A stretch of 64,000 nt of DNA from Lactobacillus sp. CBA3605 (GCF_002970915.1 NZ_CP027190.1:2294001-2358000), one strand, 5' to 3'. Positions 8,845 through 22,437 are shown, numbered from the stretch's first letter. Notes: generated by a model from the letters alone, not told the origin. Program-made: numbers and translations.

Positions 8845-9867
8845 ATGCTAAACATTACGATGTTTTCGAAAGCTGACTCAGTTAAAGGTCAAGGGGTCGG
8901 GAGTGCGTACCAAGAATTGATGCGGTTATTGCAGACTCATTGGCAGACCGAATTCAATCTCAAAGTTAATCGTTACGGTCGTTCGACGATTTCACATTAT
9001 CATACGGTTAATCCGATGTTTTATTTGTCGACATTTATGCCCAACCGGGGACGTAAAATTGGTTATGTCCATTTTTTACCGGAAACGTTAACGGGGAGCT
9101 TAAAGTTGCCCAAGCCACTGCAAGCGATTTTTAACCGTTATTTGATTTCGTTTTATAAGCGCATGGATCATATCGTTGTCGTTAATCCGACGTTTATTCC
9201 GAAGCTGGAAGCCTACGATATTAAGCGGGCTGATGTGACCTATATTCCAAACTTTGTTAGTAAACGTGAGTTCTATGAAATGGCACAACCAAAACAAGTC
9301 AAGTTGCGCCAAGCCTATGGGTATGACCAAAATAAATTTATGATTTTGGGAACTGGTCAAATTCAAGACCGCAAAGGGGTACCGGATTTTATTAAGTTAG
9401 CGCGTCAAAATCCAGATATTCAATTTGTCTGGGCCGGGGGTTTTTCGTTCGGGCGGATTACGGATGGCTATCAAGAATTAAAAAAAGTAGTCGATAATCC
9501 ACCGGCCAACTTGTCGTTTCCGGGTATTGTCGATCGAGAAAAATTAGTCGATTATTATAACATGGCGGATTTATTCCTCTTGCCATCGTATAATGAACTA
9601 TTTCCCATGTCAGTGTTAGAAGCGTTTAGCTGCGGGACGCCCGTCTTATTACGGGACTTAGACTTATACCGGGCGATTATTGACGGTTATTATCAAGCTG
9701 CGGCGGATGTCGATGAGATGCAGCAGCAGATTTCACAACTACGTCAGAATCCGGCCGGCTTACAATTTCTACATGATAAGGCTGTCTTAGCGTCGGCGGA
9801 TTATTCTGAACAGCGGTTAGCTAAAATCTGGCATGATTTTTACTTACAGCAGGCAAAAGAGGGGTAG
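8845..9867 (+). CDS. GT4 glycosyltransferase, second enzyme of glycolipid anchor synthesis
   Basis: The likely role is adding a second hexose to the monoglycosyl-diacylglycerol made by the preceding enzyme. The 340-residue protein begins MLNITMFSKADSVKGQGVGS. It has the GT-B C-terminal lobe with GTGQIQDRKGVPDF for the nucleotide sugar and LPSYNELFPMSVLEAFSCG as the acidic sugar-binding motif. It starts 11 bases after the previous stop with a good AAGGGGA site, and the next gene begins 2 bases after its own stop. Whether it uses UDP-glucose or UDP-galactose cannot be told from the sequence. Confidence 0.82.
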   Translation: MLNITMFSKADSVKGQGVGSAYQELMRLLQTHWQTEFNLKVNRYGRSTISHYHTVNPMFYLSTFMPNRGRKIGYVHFLPETLTGSLKLPKPLQAIFNRYLISFYKRMDHIVVVNPTFIPKLEAYDIKRADVTYIPNFVSKREFYEMAQPKQVKLRQAYGYDQNKFMILGTGQIQDRKGVPDFIKLARQNPDIQFVWAGGFSFGRITDGYQELKKVVDNPPANLSFPGIVDREKLVDYYNMADLFLLPSYNELFPMSVLEAFSCGTPVLLRDLDLYRAIIDGYYQAAADVDEMQQQISQLRQNPAGLQFLHDKAVLASADYSEQRLAKIWHDFYLQQAKEG

Positions 9868-9869
9868 CC

Positions 9870-10904
9870 ATGACTAGAAAAAATGTGTGGTCTTTACTAG
9901 CCATGATTTTAATCGGGGTCGGCATTTCGTGGTATTCACTACGTAATGTCCAACTCAGCCATTTAATGGCCGACATCACCCAGTTAAACTGGTGGTGGCT
10001 ATTGGTGGCACTAGGTTGTGTGGGGCTCTACTATGGCTTAGAAGCAGTCGTGGTGCAGAAGTTTGTTCGTCATCGGTACCGGCATTATTCTTTTAAGAGT
10101 GCATTGCGGGTTCCTTTAGCAGAACAGTTGTTTAATGGGATTACGCCGTTTTCATCCGGGGGCCAGCCGGCTCAAATTTTTGTGATGGCCCAATCCGGCA
10201 TTGATGCGGGGCGCGCAAGTTCCGTGGCGTTAATGAAGTTCGTGGTGTTTCAAGCGATGGTCGTATTGAATTTCTTAGTTGCAATGTTGGTCGGTTTTCA
10301 TTATCTAGCTGAAAAGTTAAGCTACTTATCGTTGTACGTGTTATTAGGCTTTTTGATTCATTTTGCTGTGATTGTTGGCTTGTTATTAGTGATGTATTGG
10401 TATAATTTCACTAAAAAAGCGGTCAAGATTGTTTTAATTCCGGTTGGCTGGTTCATGCATGGCGACCGTTTTACCCGGTTACAAACAACAATCAGTGAAA
10501 AAATTGATTCGTTTTATGAAGAAAGTGTCCGCATGACTAAGGATTGGCGAATGTTAGTGGAAATTTCGCTGATTACGTTCTTTCAACTATTGTTTTACTA
10601 TATGATTCCGTATTTTATTATGCGGGCCATGGGATATCATGGCATTAATATTATTATGGTCACTAGTTTGAACGTGTTGATTTTCTTAGTGACGTCGCTA
10701 TTTCCAATTCCTGGGGGCGCTGGGGGTGCTGAGTTTGGGTTTACCGAGCTGTTTGCGAAGTTTATTCCTAGTCATAGTAAATTAATTTTGGCCATGCTCA
10801 TTTGGCGGATTTTAACTTATTATCTAGGCTTATTCCTAGGGATGTTTGCGATGGCGATGCGCCCAGAAAAAGCGGAAGAAATAAAAGATAGACCGAATGA
10901 GTAA
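9870..10904 (+). CDS. Polytopic membrane protein of the lysylphosphatidylglycerol synthase TM / UPF0104 family
   Basis: The 344-residue protein has about eight predicted hydrophobic helices. It carries the family signature region EQLFNGITPFSSGGQPAQ near residue 90 and the glycine-rich FPIPGGAGGAEFGF near residue 280. Family members include the membrane domain of MprF without its aminoacyltransferase part, and a related gene completes glycolipid operons in Listeria and lactobacilli. It follows the glycosyltransferases with a 2-base gap and an upstream GAGGGG site inside the previous gene. Its biochemical role is unknown. A flippase or scaffold for glycolipid is a reasonable guess. Confidence 0.85.
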   Translation: MTRKNVWSLLAMILIGVGISWYSLRNVQLSHLMADITQLNWWWLLVALGCVGLYYGLEAVVVQKFVRHRYRHYSFKSALRVPLAEQLFNGITPFSSGGQPAQIFVMAQSGIDAGRASSVALMKFVVFQAMVVLNFLVAMLVGFHYLAEKLSYLSLYVLLGFLIHFAVIVGLLLVMYWYNFTKKAVKIVLIPVGWFMHGDRFTRLQTTISEKIDSFYEESVRMTKDWRMLVEISLITFFQLLFYYMIPYFIMRAMGYHGINIIMVTSLNVLIFLVTSLFPIPGGAGGAEFGFTELFAKFIPSHSKLILAMLIWRILTYYLGLFLGMFAMAMRPEKAEEIKDRPNE

Positions 10905-10909
10905 GGATG

Positions 10910-10937
10910 AAGCGCTAGCGACTTGCCGGCGCTTTTT
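10910..10937 (+). terminator. Terminator after the glycolipid gene set
   Basis: An AAGCGC/GCGCTT stem is followed by five T residues shortly after the stop at 10904. The downstream dacA starts 22 bases later, so some read-through is possible. Confidence 0.65.
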
Positions 10938-10958
10938 GTTGATTAAAGGGGAATAAGT

Positions 10959-12209
10959 ATGTTGAAGTTAAAAAAACACCAACGGGTACGTGTTTGGTTA
11001 ATGTTAGGGTTAGGATTGAGTGGTGTGGGGCTAATTACCCAGCCAGTTCACGCTCAGAAAAACCAAGCGGATGCGGTTAAGGCGGCGTATATTGTTGATG
11101 CCAATTCTGGTCAGGCGGTCTACGCACAAAATGCAGATCAAAAGTTACCGATTGCGTCATTGAGTAAACTGATGACCTTATATTTAGTTGAACAGGCAGT
11201 CAAACAAGGCAAAATCAATTGGACGGATAATGTGCCAATCAGTAAACAGGTGCGTAAGATGGCGAGCAGTGCCACGTTATCCACGATGCCGATGGCGGCT
11301 AATGAGCGTTTTACCGTTAAAGAACTCGTTGCCGCAACTTTGGTGGGTTCGTCCAATAGCAGTGCGATTGCGTTGGGTGAATATTTAGGTGGTAGTAATG
11401 CTAAATTCATCCAATTAATGAATCAACAGGCCCAAAAATGGCATTTAGCGGCTAATTTTGTGAGTGCATCTGGATTAGATAATACGGATTTAACGACGTA
11501 TCATTATAATTTGCCGGGGACGAGTGATCAGGCCCAGAATATGGTTTCAGCGCGTGCAATTACGACGATTGCGCGGCATTTGATCAATGAATTTCCAAGT
11601 ATTGTACAGGTTTCTAACCAGAGTGCGGTTAAAGTCCATAAATATCGGGTTCCAACGTCAGTTCTAATCTTAAAGGGGCAATCCTACTATGATGGGCGCG
11701 TGCCTGTAGATGGCCTTAAAACAGGGTATACGGCGCAAGCTGGTGGATGCTTAGTGGCGACGTTCCACCAAAATGGTCGGCGGATGATTGCGACCACGTT
11801 AGGGTCCACTTGGAAATTTACTGCGAATAATAACTTGCGGCTCAAGCTAAAACAGCAGGAACAGTATCGCACGGTGGTCCCCAAAACACTCGATTATCAG
11901 ATTCCAGGGACCCAAACAACGGTCAAATTAGTAGCGCAATCGGATGGTCATCGTTGGACGAATCAGCAACAGCCCATTCAAAAAACAACGGTGGCAGTTT
12001 GGCCGATGCACCGTGACCGGCCTAATTATTTAGCCGCCCATACGACGGTGATGAAAGTTCAGTTAACGGATCCATTATCGGGGGCAACCAGTACGGTGAA
12101 GTATCAAACACCGCAAGCCGTGACCTTGTTAGGACCGATTCAATGGGCGACGACCGACAATGCTAAGCCAATCTTAAATTTGGATACCGCATTTGCCATG
12201 AACGAATAA
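10959..12209 (+). CDS. dacA: Serine-type D-alanyl-D-alanine carboxypeptidase (PBP5 class)
   Basis: It trims the terminal D-Ala from peptidoglycan stem peptides outside the cell. An N-terminal basic region and hydrophobic segment end at VHA (residue 32), giving a signal peptide. The S11 family motifs are all present: S67-L-S-K70 with the nucleophile serine, SSN in GSSNSSAIALG, and KTG in DGLKTGYTAQ. A C-terminal beta-rich domain of about 110 residues follows. No hydrophobic anchor or amphipathic tail is obvious at the very end. The gene sits directly after the glycolipid genes and fits the envelope theme of this region. A strong bidirectional terminator follows. Confidence 0.93.
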   Translation: MLKLKKHQRVRVWLMLGLGLSGVGLITQPVHAQKNQADAVKAAYIVDANSGQAVYAQNADQKLPIASLSKLMTLYLVEQAVKQGKINWTDNVPISKQVRKMASSATLSTMPMAANERFTVKELVAATLVGSSNSSAIALGEYLGGSNAKFIQLMNQQAQKWHLAANFVSASGLDNTDLTTYHYNLPGTSDQAQNMVSARAITTIARHLINEFPSIVQVSNQSAVKVHKYRVPTSVLILKGQSYYDGRVPVDGLKTGYTAQAGGCLVATFHQNGRRMIATTLGSTWKFTANNNLRLKLKQQEQYRTVVPKTLDYQIPGTQTTVKLVAQSDGHRWTNQQQPIQKTTVAVWPMHRDRPNYLAAHTTVMKVQLTDPLSGATSTVKYQTPQAVTLLGPIQWATTDNAKPILNLDTAFAMNE

Positions 12210-12243
12210 AAAATAACGTTGTCATCAAATTTTGGCGATGAAA

Positions 12244-12282
12244 AAACGAGCTGGGGAGTTAGTTCCCGAGCTCGTTTTTAGA
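12244..12282. terminator. Bidirectional terminator between dacA and the aminotransferase
   Basis: An AAAACGAGCT/GAGCTCGTTTT stem carries an inner GGGA/TCCC extension and is flanked by A- and T-runs. It serves the two convergent genes. Confidence 0.88.
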
Positions 12283-12292
12283 TTGTCGTGAG

Positions 12293-13480
12293 TTAAGCAG
12301 TTTGGTTAGCGGAATCTTGCATGTAGGCGGTTAGTCGCGCCATTGCTTTTTGCAATTTTTCCATACTAGCAGCATAACTCAGCCGGACGTAACCTTCACC
12401 CTGAGCACCAAAACCAGTCCCAGGAATAATAGCTAACTTATTTTTACGTGCTAGGTCTTTGCAAAAGGCCATCGCATTTTGATTAAAGCCGGCTGGGATT
12501 TTAGCAAAGATATAAAAGGCACCTGTTGGTCGGGCAATTTTGAAACCTAAGTCGGCCATTGTCTTGTAAACAAAGTCACGGCGCGCTTGATATTCGGTCC
12601 GCATTGGGAGCGCGTCATCCATGCCGTTAGTTAGAGCTTCAATCCCGGCTTTTTGGGCAATCGTGGTGGCAGCAGTCACGTAATATTGATGGACTTTCTT
12701 CATTTGGTCGGTCATTTCTTTCGACGCAAACAAGAAGCCAATCCGCCACCCAGTCATCGCATGTGATTTTGATAACCCATTAATTAAAATAACTTCATCC
12801 GGAATGTATTTTGCGATTGAAACGTGGGTACTCCCATAAGTTAATTCACTATACACTTCGTCGGAAACAACCCAGAGGTTATGGCGTTTGAAACAAGCTG
12901 CTAACGCTTTAATTTCGTCTTCAATATATGTCACACCGGTAGGATTATTTGGATAATTCATAATAATGCCTTTGAAGTGCTCATTAGGGTGTGCTGCGAT
13001 AAAGTCATCGACTAATTTAGGTGTAATCACAAAGTCGTTGATCCCAGTATCCATAAATAGAGGGGTTGCCCGGGCTTCTTGAATGATTGGAATATAAGCC
13101 GGGAAGATTGGTGAAGGGACGATAATCGCATCGCCAGGGTTACAAATGGTGGTTAATGCCGTGGCAATGGCTTCAGTCGCGCCTACTGTGACCAAGACTT
13201 GGTCGGCAGCATTATAATGTAGCCCGTATTTTTTCGCTTGGAAATTAGCGGCGGCTTCACGTAGTTCTAGTAAGCCAGCCATCCCAGTATAGTGTGAAAA
13301 ATTATCATCAATCGCTTTTTTTGCTGCGTCTTTCACGTGTTGGGGGGTGTTAAAATCGGGTTCCCCTAAAGTTAATTTAACCATATCAGGAATAGCACTG
13401 ACTTCCTCGTCAAATTGGCGAATGGTGGATACTTGAATTTGAGCAATGGTATCGTTGAGATCATCTCTAAACAATGTCAT
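12293..13480 (-). CDS. Class I/II pyridoxal-phosphate aminotransferase
   Basis: The enzyme transfers amino groups between amino acids and 2-oxo acids. Its substrate may be aromatic amino acids or N-acetyl-diaminopimelate (PatA-like), since both groups look alike in lactobacilli. The PLP-binding lysine lies in INGLSKSHAMTGWRIGF. The conserved NYPNNPTG and the C-terminal arginine region GYVRLSYA are present. The start was set at the ATG at 13480, which has AAAGGAGT at a good distance; a TTG two codons upstream is too close to that site. The gene is a single unit with its terminator shared with dacA. Confidence 0.88.
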   Translation of the reverse strand: MTLFRDDLNDTIAQIQVSTIRQFDEEVSAIPDMVKLTLGEPDFNTPQHVKDAAKKAIDDNFSHYTGMAGLLELREAAANFQAKKYGLHYNAADQVLVTVGATEAIATALTTICNPGDAIIVPSPIFPAYIPIIQEARATPLFMDTGINDFVITPKLVDDFIAAHPNEHFKGIIMNYPNNPTGVTYIEDEIKALAACFKRHNLWVVSDEVYSELTYGSTHVSIAKYIPDEVILINGLSKSHAMTGWRIGFLFASKEMTDQMKKVHQYYVTAATTIAQKAGIEALTNGMDDALPMRTEYQARRDFVYKTMADLGFKIARPTGAFYIFAKIPAGFNQNAMAFCKDLARKNKLAIIPGTGFGAQGEGYVRLSYAASMEKLQKAMARLTAYMQDSANQTA

Positions 13481-13667
13481 GAACAAGACTCCTTTGTTTT
13501 ATAAATTGTTTTAAGTTTATCACATCTTCACAAGGACAAACGGTTGCTTTGCGGTATAATTAAATGTGATAATTTGCTTTGAAACGGGGCTACTCACTAA
13601 AAAGACGTGCCATTGGTCTCATTTTTTGCTAGAATAAAAACAAAACTTAAGGAGCGAGATTATAATA

Positions 13668-13904
13668 ATGGAAAAATCTGAATTATCAGCAATTCTCAAA
13701 CGACTAGAAGCAATGCGGACCTCGGAAGCTACGGAAGTTCAATCACGACGGTTCGAAAAGGAAGGTGTTGAACGCGGTCAGGTTGCCTATGACCCAGCAA
13801 CATCAACGTACACGCTCCAAGAAGTTAATCCTGATCAAACGTTCGAATTCGATAACATCGACTTAGTTGCGATTGAACTATATGACTTGTTAACCGATAA
13901 TTAA
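13668..13904 (+). CDS. YkuJ-like protein (DUF1797)
   Basis: This 78-residue acidic protein matches the Bacillus YkuJ family in length and in its C-terminal pattern FEFDNIDLVAIELYDLL. The family is a small alpha/beta fold of unknown function that is widely kept in Firmicutes. It has an AGGAG site upstream of the ATG. It is a single gene between the divergent aminotransferase gene and the LTA synthase gene, and no operon partner is visible. Confidence 0.8.
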   Translation: MEKSELSAILKRLEAMRTSEATEVQSRRFEKEGVERGQVAYDPATSTYTLQEVNPDQTFEFDNIDLVAIELYDLLTDN

Positions 13905-13988
13905 CATTTCCGCCAATTAGATATTTTAAAAGACTGATCCATATTATGCGTTGAATAGTGAAGAATTGTTGAAGAAATCTTCAAGATA

Positions 13989-14016
13989 TTGCTAACTAGC
14001 CCTCAACCGTTATAAT
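13989..14016 (+). promoter_or_regulatory. Promoter of the LTA synthase gene
   Basis: TTGCTA at 13989-13994 and TATAAT at 14011-14016 are spaced by 16 bases. They lie 33 bases before the start codon. Confidence 0.7.
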
Positions 14017-14048
14017 ATGGATTTGTTAATAGCAATGACGGAGGAATT

Positions 14049-16157
14049 ATGATGCCCAAATTTATAAAAAACACGGTTGGAAAGGTCAATACAACCCTTG
14101 GCTTCTTTATCCTAACAGTGGTCTTATTTTGGCTAAAGACGTATATCGCCTATCAAACTGAGTTTACGCTTGGGGTTAAAGGTCCCGTGCAACAATTTAT
14201 TTTGATTCTTAACCCGTTTCCAACAGCGATTGTACTGTTGGGGGTGGCGTTATACTTTAGAGGTCGCTTAAAATATTGGATGATGATGATCATCGATGCC
14301 TTACAGACAACCTGGTTGTTTGCCAATATTTTGTATTACCGTGAGTTTTCTGATTTTATGTCAGCTGGTGTAATCAAGAGTTCAGGGGCTTCAAGCACTA
14401 ATCTTGGCACCAGTTTAAGCCAGATTATCCGTGGCACCGACTTCTTAGTTTATGCCGATGTCGTGATACTCATTTTATTATTAGTATTTAAGGTAATTCG
14501 GATTGATCCTCGGCCGTTCAAGCTTCGTTATGCTGCAACGCTAACGATGATTGGGGTCGCTTTGTTTGCAGTTGATTTGGGGATGTCAGAGCATGACCGT
14601 TCTGATTTACTAACCCGGACTTTTGATAATAATTACATCGTGAAGTATTTAGGGTTAAATACTTACGCGGGTTACAGCTTTTATCAGACTGAAAAAGAAA
14701 GTGCCACGCGAGCTCAGGCTAGCAGTAGTGATATGAAGAGTGTGCTAGCTTATCTAAAGAAGAACCAGGCTAGTGAGAATATCAAGTACTTTGGTAAGGC
14801 TAAAGGTAAGAACGTCTTTGTGATTCATTTGGAGAGTTTCCAGCAATTTTTAATTGATTATAAGGTCGATGGTAAAGAAGTAACACCGAACTTAAACAAG
14901 TTCTATCATAATAAGAACACGTTGAGTTTTGATAACTTTTATCACCAAGTGGCCCAGGGGAAGACTTCAGATGCTGAAATGATGATGGAAAACTCCTTGT
15001 TTGGGTTACCAACTGGTTCGGCAATGACACAATATGGGACGTCGAACACCTTTCAAGCAGCGCCAGCAATTTTAGCGCAAAAAGGGTATACGACGGCGGC
15101 CTTTCATGGGGATGTCGCCAGTTTCTGGAATCGAGACAATGCCTACAAATCATGGGGATATGATTACTTCTTCTATTCATCGTATTATAAAGAGAAGGCG
15201 AGTTATAACATTGGTTATGGGTTGAAGGACAAAATCTTCTTAAAAGATTCAGTGAAGTATTTGGAACAACTCCCGCAACCATTCTATGCGAAGCTGATTA
15301 CGTTGACTAACCATTATCCGTATACACTAGATAAGCAAAATCAATCCATTGATAAGACGACGACTGGTGATTCTACCGTCGATGGCTATGTGCAAACCGC
15401 ACACTATTTAGATCAAGCTTTTGCTGAATTCATTAGTTATTTGAAGAAGGCCGGCTTATATAAGAATAGTATGATTGTGTTGTACGGAGACCATTACGGG
15501 ATTTCAAATAATCATCGTGCGGCAATTGCCCAGCTATTGGGTAAGAAATCCGTCAATAACTTTGATTTAGCACAATTCCAGAAAGTGCCGTTTATGATTC
15601 ATGCGGATGGAATTGAGGGTGGGGTTAACCATACCTATGGTGGCGAAATCGATGCGTTGCCAACCATCTTTGATTTATTAGGGATTAAGAATAAAGGGTA
15701 CATTCAGTTTGGGACTGACTTACTGTCGAAACAACATGATCAAACGGTTGCCTTTAGAAATGGTGATTTTGTATCACCAACTTATACGAAGCTCGGGGGT
15801 ACGGTCTATGACACTAAGACTGGTGAACAGTTGAAGAACATGACCAACACCCAAAAGCAGACGGTCAAACAGATGCAGAACCATGTAACAACGGAACTGT
15901 CCTTGTCTGATCGGGTTATTCAAGGTGATTTATTGCGTTTCTATACGCCGAAGGGCTTTAAGAAAGTCAATAAATCCAACTACAGCTATAAGATTACGAA
16001 GACTTTGAAATCGTTGAAGGAACTTCAAGCTGAGAAGCAGACGAGTGTTTTGTCGAAGAATAAAGGCAAGTCAACGGTTGATCTGTATAAGACGGATGCA
16101 CCAGAACTATCTAGTTCCAGTGCTGATTCGAGTTCGGAGTCAAGCTCAAGTAACTAG
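14049..16157 (+). CDS. ltaS: LtaS-family lipoteichoic acid synthase
   Basis: LtaS polymerises glycerol phosphate from phosphatidylglycerol on the outer face of the membrane to build lipoteichoic acid on a glycolipid anchor. Five hydrophobic helices fill the first 200 residues, followed by an extracellular sulfatase-like domain. The family's catalytic threonine lies in GQGKTSDAEMMMENSL, and metal-ligand motifs are seen in IHLESFQ, AFHGDVASFWNRD and YGDHYGISNNH. The C terminus has a Ser-rich tail of about 15 residues. Two adjacent ATG codons (14049 and 14052) follow a GGAGG site and either could be used. Together with the glycolipid genes at 7655-10904 it makes a near-complete LTA pathway in this window. 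Confidence 0.92.
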   Translation: MMPKFIKNTVGKVNTTLGFFILTVVLFWLKTYIAYQTEFTLGVKGPVQQFILILNPFPTAIVLLGVALYFRGRLKYWMMMIIDALQTTWLFANILYYREFSDFMSAGVIKSSGASSTNLGTSLSQIIRGTDFLVYADVVILILLLVFKVIRIDPRPFKLRYAATLTMIGVALFAVDLGMSEHDRSDLLTRTFDNNYIVKYLGLNTYAGYSFYQTEKESATRAQASSSDMKSVLAYLKKNQASENIKYFGKAKGKNVFVIHLESFQQFLIDYKVDGKEVTPNLNKFYHNKNTLSFDNFYHQVAQGKTSDAEMMMENSLFGLPTGSAMTQYGTSNTFQAAPAILAQKGYTTAAFHGDVASFWNRDNAYKSWGYDYFFYSSYYKEKASYNIGYGLKDKIFLKDSVKYLEQLPQPFYAKLITLTNHYPYTLDKQNQSIDKTTTGDSTVDGYVQTAHYLDQAFAEFISYLKKAGLYKNSMIVLYGDHYGISNNHRAAIAQLLGKKSVNNFDLAQFQKVPFMIHADGIEGGVNHTYGGEIDALPTIFDLLGIKNKGYIQFGTDLLSKQHDQTVAFRNGDFVSPTYTKLGGTVYDTKTGEQLKNMTNTQKQTVKQMQNHVTTELSLSDRVIQGDLLRFYTPKGFKKVNKSNYSYKITKTLKSLKELQAEKQTSVLSKNKGKSTVDLYKTDAPELSSSSADSSSESSSSN

Positions 16158-16160
16158 TTG

Positions 16161-16196
16161 CTCAAAGAGATGTCGTTTATGCGACATCTCTTTTTG
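16161..16196 (+). terminator. Terminator after ltaS
   Basis: A perfect 12-bp AAAGAGATGTCG/CGACATCTCTTT stem is followed by a T-run. Confidence 0.88.
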
Positions 16197-16322
16197 TGTT
16201 TACTGGGGGCTTTGGAGTCTGAAAATGTGGCTTGAAGTTTGGCAACATTCGCCGTAATATAGAATATATTGTCATGGCTAAGGACTTTTAAACTTTTTTC
16301 GCAATTAATTAGAGAAAAAGGC

Positions 16323-16351
16323 TTGACCCGAGTCGTAATTATTGATATTAT
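16323..16351 (+). promoter_or_regulatory. rRNA operon promoter P1
   Basis: TTGACC at 16323-16328 and TATTAT at 16346-16351 have the ideal 17-base spacing, about 320 bp upstream of 16S. Tandem promoters are usual for rrn operons. Confidence 0.8.
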
Positions 16352-16459
16352 ATTTCTTGTCGTTAAGAACGACATGCAACAATACTCATTATTTTGAATA
16401 TATCGAGTCGGTTTAACCGTTATCTTGAATGTTTATTCAAAATAAGTTATAAAAAGTTG

Positions 16460-16488
16460 TTGACATGTTCTTCTGATGATGATAAACT
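16460..16488 (+). promoter_or_regulatory. rRNA operon promoter P2
   Basis: A consensus TTGACA at 16460-16465 and TAAACT at 16483-16488 are separated by 17 bases. This is the stronger of the two promoters. The remainder of 16197-16670 holds the transcribed leader; its segment near 16532-16552 pairs with sequence just after 16S (about 18278-18300) to form the processing stem. Confidence 0.85.
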
Positions 16489-16670
16489 TTAGTAGTTGTG
16501 TTGAGGTAATCAACCAACAAATTAGACCTTTGAAAACTGAACAAAGTTTCGACAAATCAAATGTGTAGGGTCTATCAATTCTTGAATTGGTAGCAAACAT
16601 TTGCGAAGTCAATTCGTAAACAAACAATTTTTAAATCAAGTACTAAATGAGCTTTTTTAGAACTCATCAT

Positions 16671-18251
<1,581 letters not shown>

Positions 18252-18331
18252 ATATTACGGAAACCTTACACATGATTGTTGAAACTTTGTTTAGTTTTGA
18301 GAGGTCTAACTCTCAATTTAATAACGCTTTT

Positions 18332-18405
18332 GGGCCTATAGCTCAGTTGGTGAGAGCGCACGCCTGATAAGCGTGAGGTCGATGGTTCAAGTCCATTTAG
18401 GCCCA
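18332..18405 (+). tRNA. tRNA-Ile (GAT)
   Basis: A complete cloverleaf with acceptor GGGCCTA/TAGGCCC and anticodon loop CTGATAA lies in the 16S-23S spacer, its usual place. Confidence 0.97.
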
Positions 18406-18434
18406 TCGAGGATTTTTTGTCCTTGCATCACTAT

Positions 18435-18507
18435 GGGGAATTAGCTCAGCTGGGAGAGCACCTGCTTTGCAAGCAGGAGGTCAACGGTTCGATCCCGTTA
18501 TTCTCCA
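18435..18507 (+). tRNA. tRNA-Ala (TGC)
   Basis: A complete cloverleaf with acceptor GGGGAAT/ATTCTCC and anticodon TGC within CTTTGCAAG forms the second spacer tRNA. Confidence 0.97.
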
Positions 18508-18667
18508 TTGACAACATTGGTTGTCAATGAAACTTGTTCTTTGAAAACTAGATAATATCAAATATAATTTTTCATAATTAAACCGAGAACACCGCGTTTT
18601 TTGAGTTTTTTAAAGAAGTTTTAAATCGCTAAACTCATTAATCGCATTTTCCGTTAGGAAAATGAGG

Positions 18668-21590
<2,923 letters not shown>

Positions 21591-21660
21591 TTGGTGTTCC
21601 GGTAAGATGAAAAATACAATTTGATATTAGCTAGTTTTGAGAGCACAAGTTTCTCAATAG

Positions 21661-21777
21661 TGTGGCGACGATGGCAAGAAGGATACACCTGTTCCCATGT
21701 CGAACACAGAAGTTAAGCTTCTTAGCGCCGAGAGTAGTTGGGGGATCGCTCCCTGCGAGGGTAGGACGTTGCCATGC
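21661..21777 (+). rRNA. rrf: 5S ribosomal RNA
   Basis: A 117-nt gene from TGTGGCGACGATGGC to GGACGTTGCCATGC, with complementary ends. It follows 23S by about 70 bases. Confidence 0.96.
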
Positions 21778-21782
21778 AATAT

Positions 21783-21855
21783 TCCGACATAGCTCAGTTG
21801 GTAGAGCGCTTGACTGTTAATCAAGATGTCGACGGTTCGAGCCCGCCTGTCGGAG
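21783..21855 (+). tRNA. tRNA-Asn (GTT)
   Basis: Acceptor TCCGACA/TGTCGGA and anticodon GTT in CTGTTAA. First of eleven tRNAs after 5S. Confidence 0.96.
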
Positions 21856-21872
21856 TTATCTACGTAAGCCAT

Positions 21873-21962
21873 GGAGAGTTGTCCGAGTGGCTGAAGGAGC
21901 AGCATTGGAAATGCTGTAAACGGGTTATACCTGTTTCAAGGGTTCGAATCCCTTACTCTCCG
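21873..21962 (+). tRNA. tRNA-Ser (GGA)
   Basis: A 90-nt class II tRNA with acceptor GGAGAGT/ACTCTCC, anticodon GGA in TTGGAAA, and a long variable arm. Confidence 0.95.
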
Positions 21963-21983
21963 TTAGTTAGATATAGTAAATAT

Positions 21984-22056
21984 GACCCCTTGGTCAAGTG
22001 GTTTAAGACACTGCCCTTTCACGGCAGTAACATGGGTTCGAATCCCGTAGGGGTCA
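21984..22056 (+). tRNA. tRNA-Glu (TTC)
   Basis: Acceptor GACCCCT/AGGGGTC and anticodon TTC in CTTTCAC. Confidence 0.95.
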
Positions 22057-22060
22057 TCAT

Positions 22061-22133
22061 GGAGGATTAGCTCAGTTGGGAGAGCGTCTGCCTTACAAGC
22101 AGAGGGTCACAGGTTCGAGCCCTGTATCCTCCA
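22061..22133 (+). tRNA. tRNA-Val (TAC)
   Basis: Acceptor GGAGGAT/ATCCTCC and anticodon TAC in CTTACAA. Confidence 0.96.
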
Positions 22134-22188
22134 TTTAATGGCTTAGGCCGTTAGAAAAATTGAATAGACTTCATCATAATGATTATTT

Positions 22189-22261
22189 GGCTCGGTAGCT
22201 CAGTCGGTAGAGCAATGGATTGAAGCTCCATGTGTCGGCGGTTCGATTCCGTCCCGCGCCA
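22189..22261 (+). tRNA. tRNA-Phe (GAA)
   Basis: A cloverleaf with anticodon loop TTGAAGC reads GAA for Phe. The acceptor stem GGCTCGG/CCGCGCC has one U-C mismatch at pair 4-69, and position 37 is G, not the usual A. The other arms pair normally. Confidence 0.9.
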
Positions 22262-22266
22262 TTTAT

Positions 22267-22349
22267 GGAGGGGTAGCGAAGTCTGGCTAAACGCGGCGGA
22301 CTGTAAATCCGCTCCTTCGGGTTCGGTGGTTCAAATCCACTTCCCTCCA
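22267..22349 (+). tRNA. tRNA-Tyr (GTA)
   Basis: An 83-nt class II tRNA with acceptor GGAGGGG/TCCCTCC, anticodon GTA in CTGTAAA and a long variable arm. Confidence 0.95.
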
Positions 22350-22359
22350 TTTTTTTCAT

Positions 22360-22430
22360 AGGGATATAGTTTAATGGTAGAACAACGGTCTCCAAAACCG
22401 TCGGTGTGGGTTCAACTCCTACTATCCCTG
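22360..22430 (+). tRNA. tRNA-Trp (CCA)
   Basis: Acceptor AGGGATA/TATCCCT and anticodon CCA in CTCCAAA. The next three bases are CCA, so the 3' end may be gene-encoded here. Confidence 0.95.
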
Positions 22431-22437
22431 CCATGTT

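Noticed and set aside
22134..22188. A missing or degenerate tRNA between tRNA-Val and tRNA-Phe
   Set aside because: The 55 bases show no cloverleaf. Related clusters may carry more tRNAs here, but I cannot show a deletion from this sequence alone.
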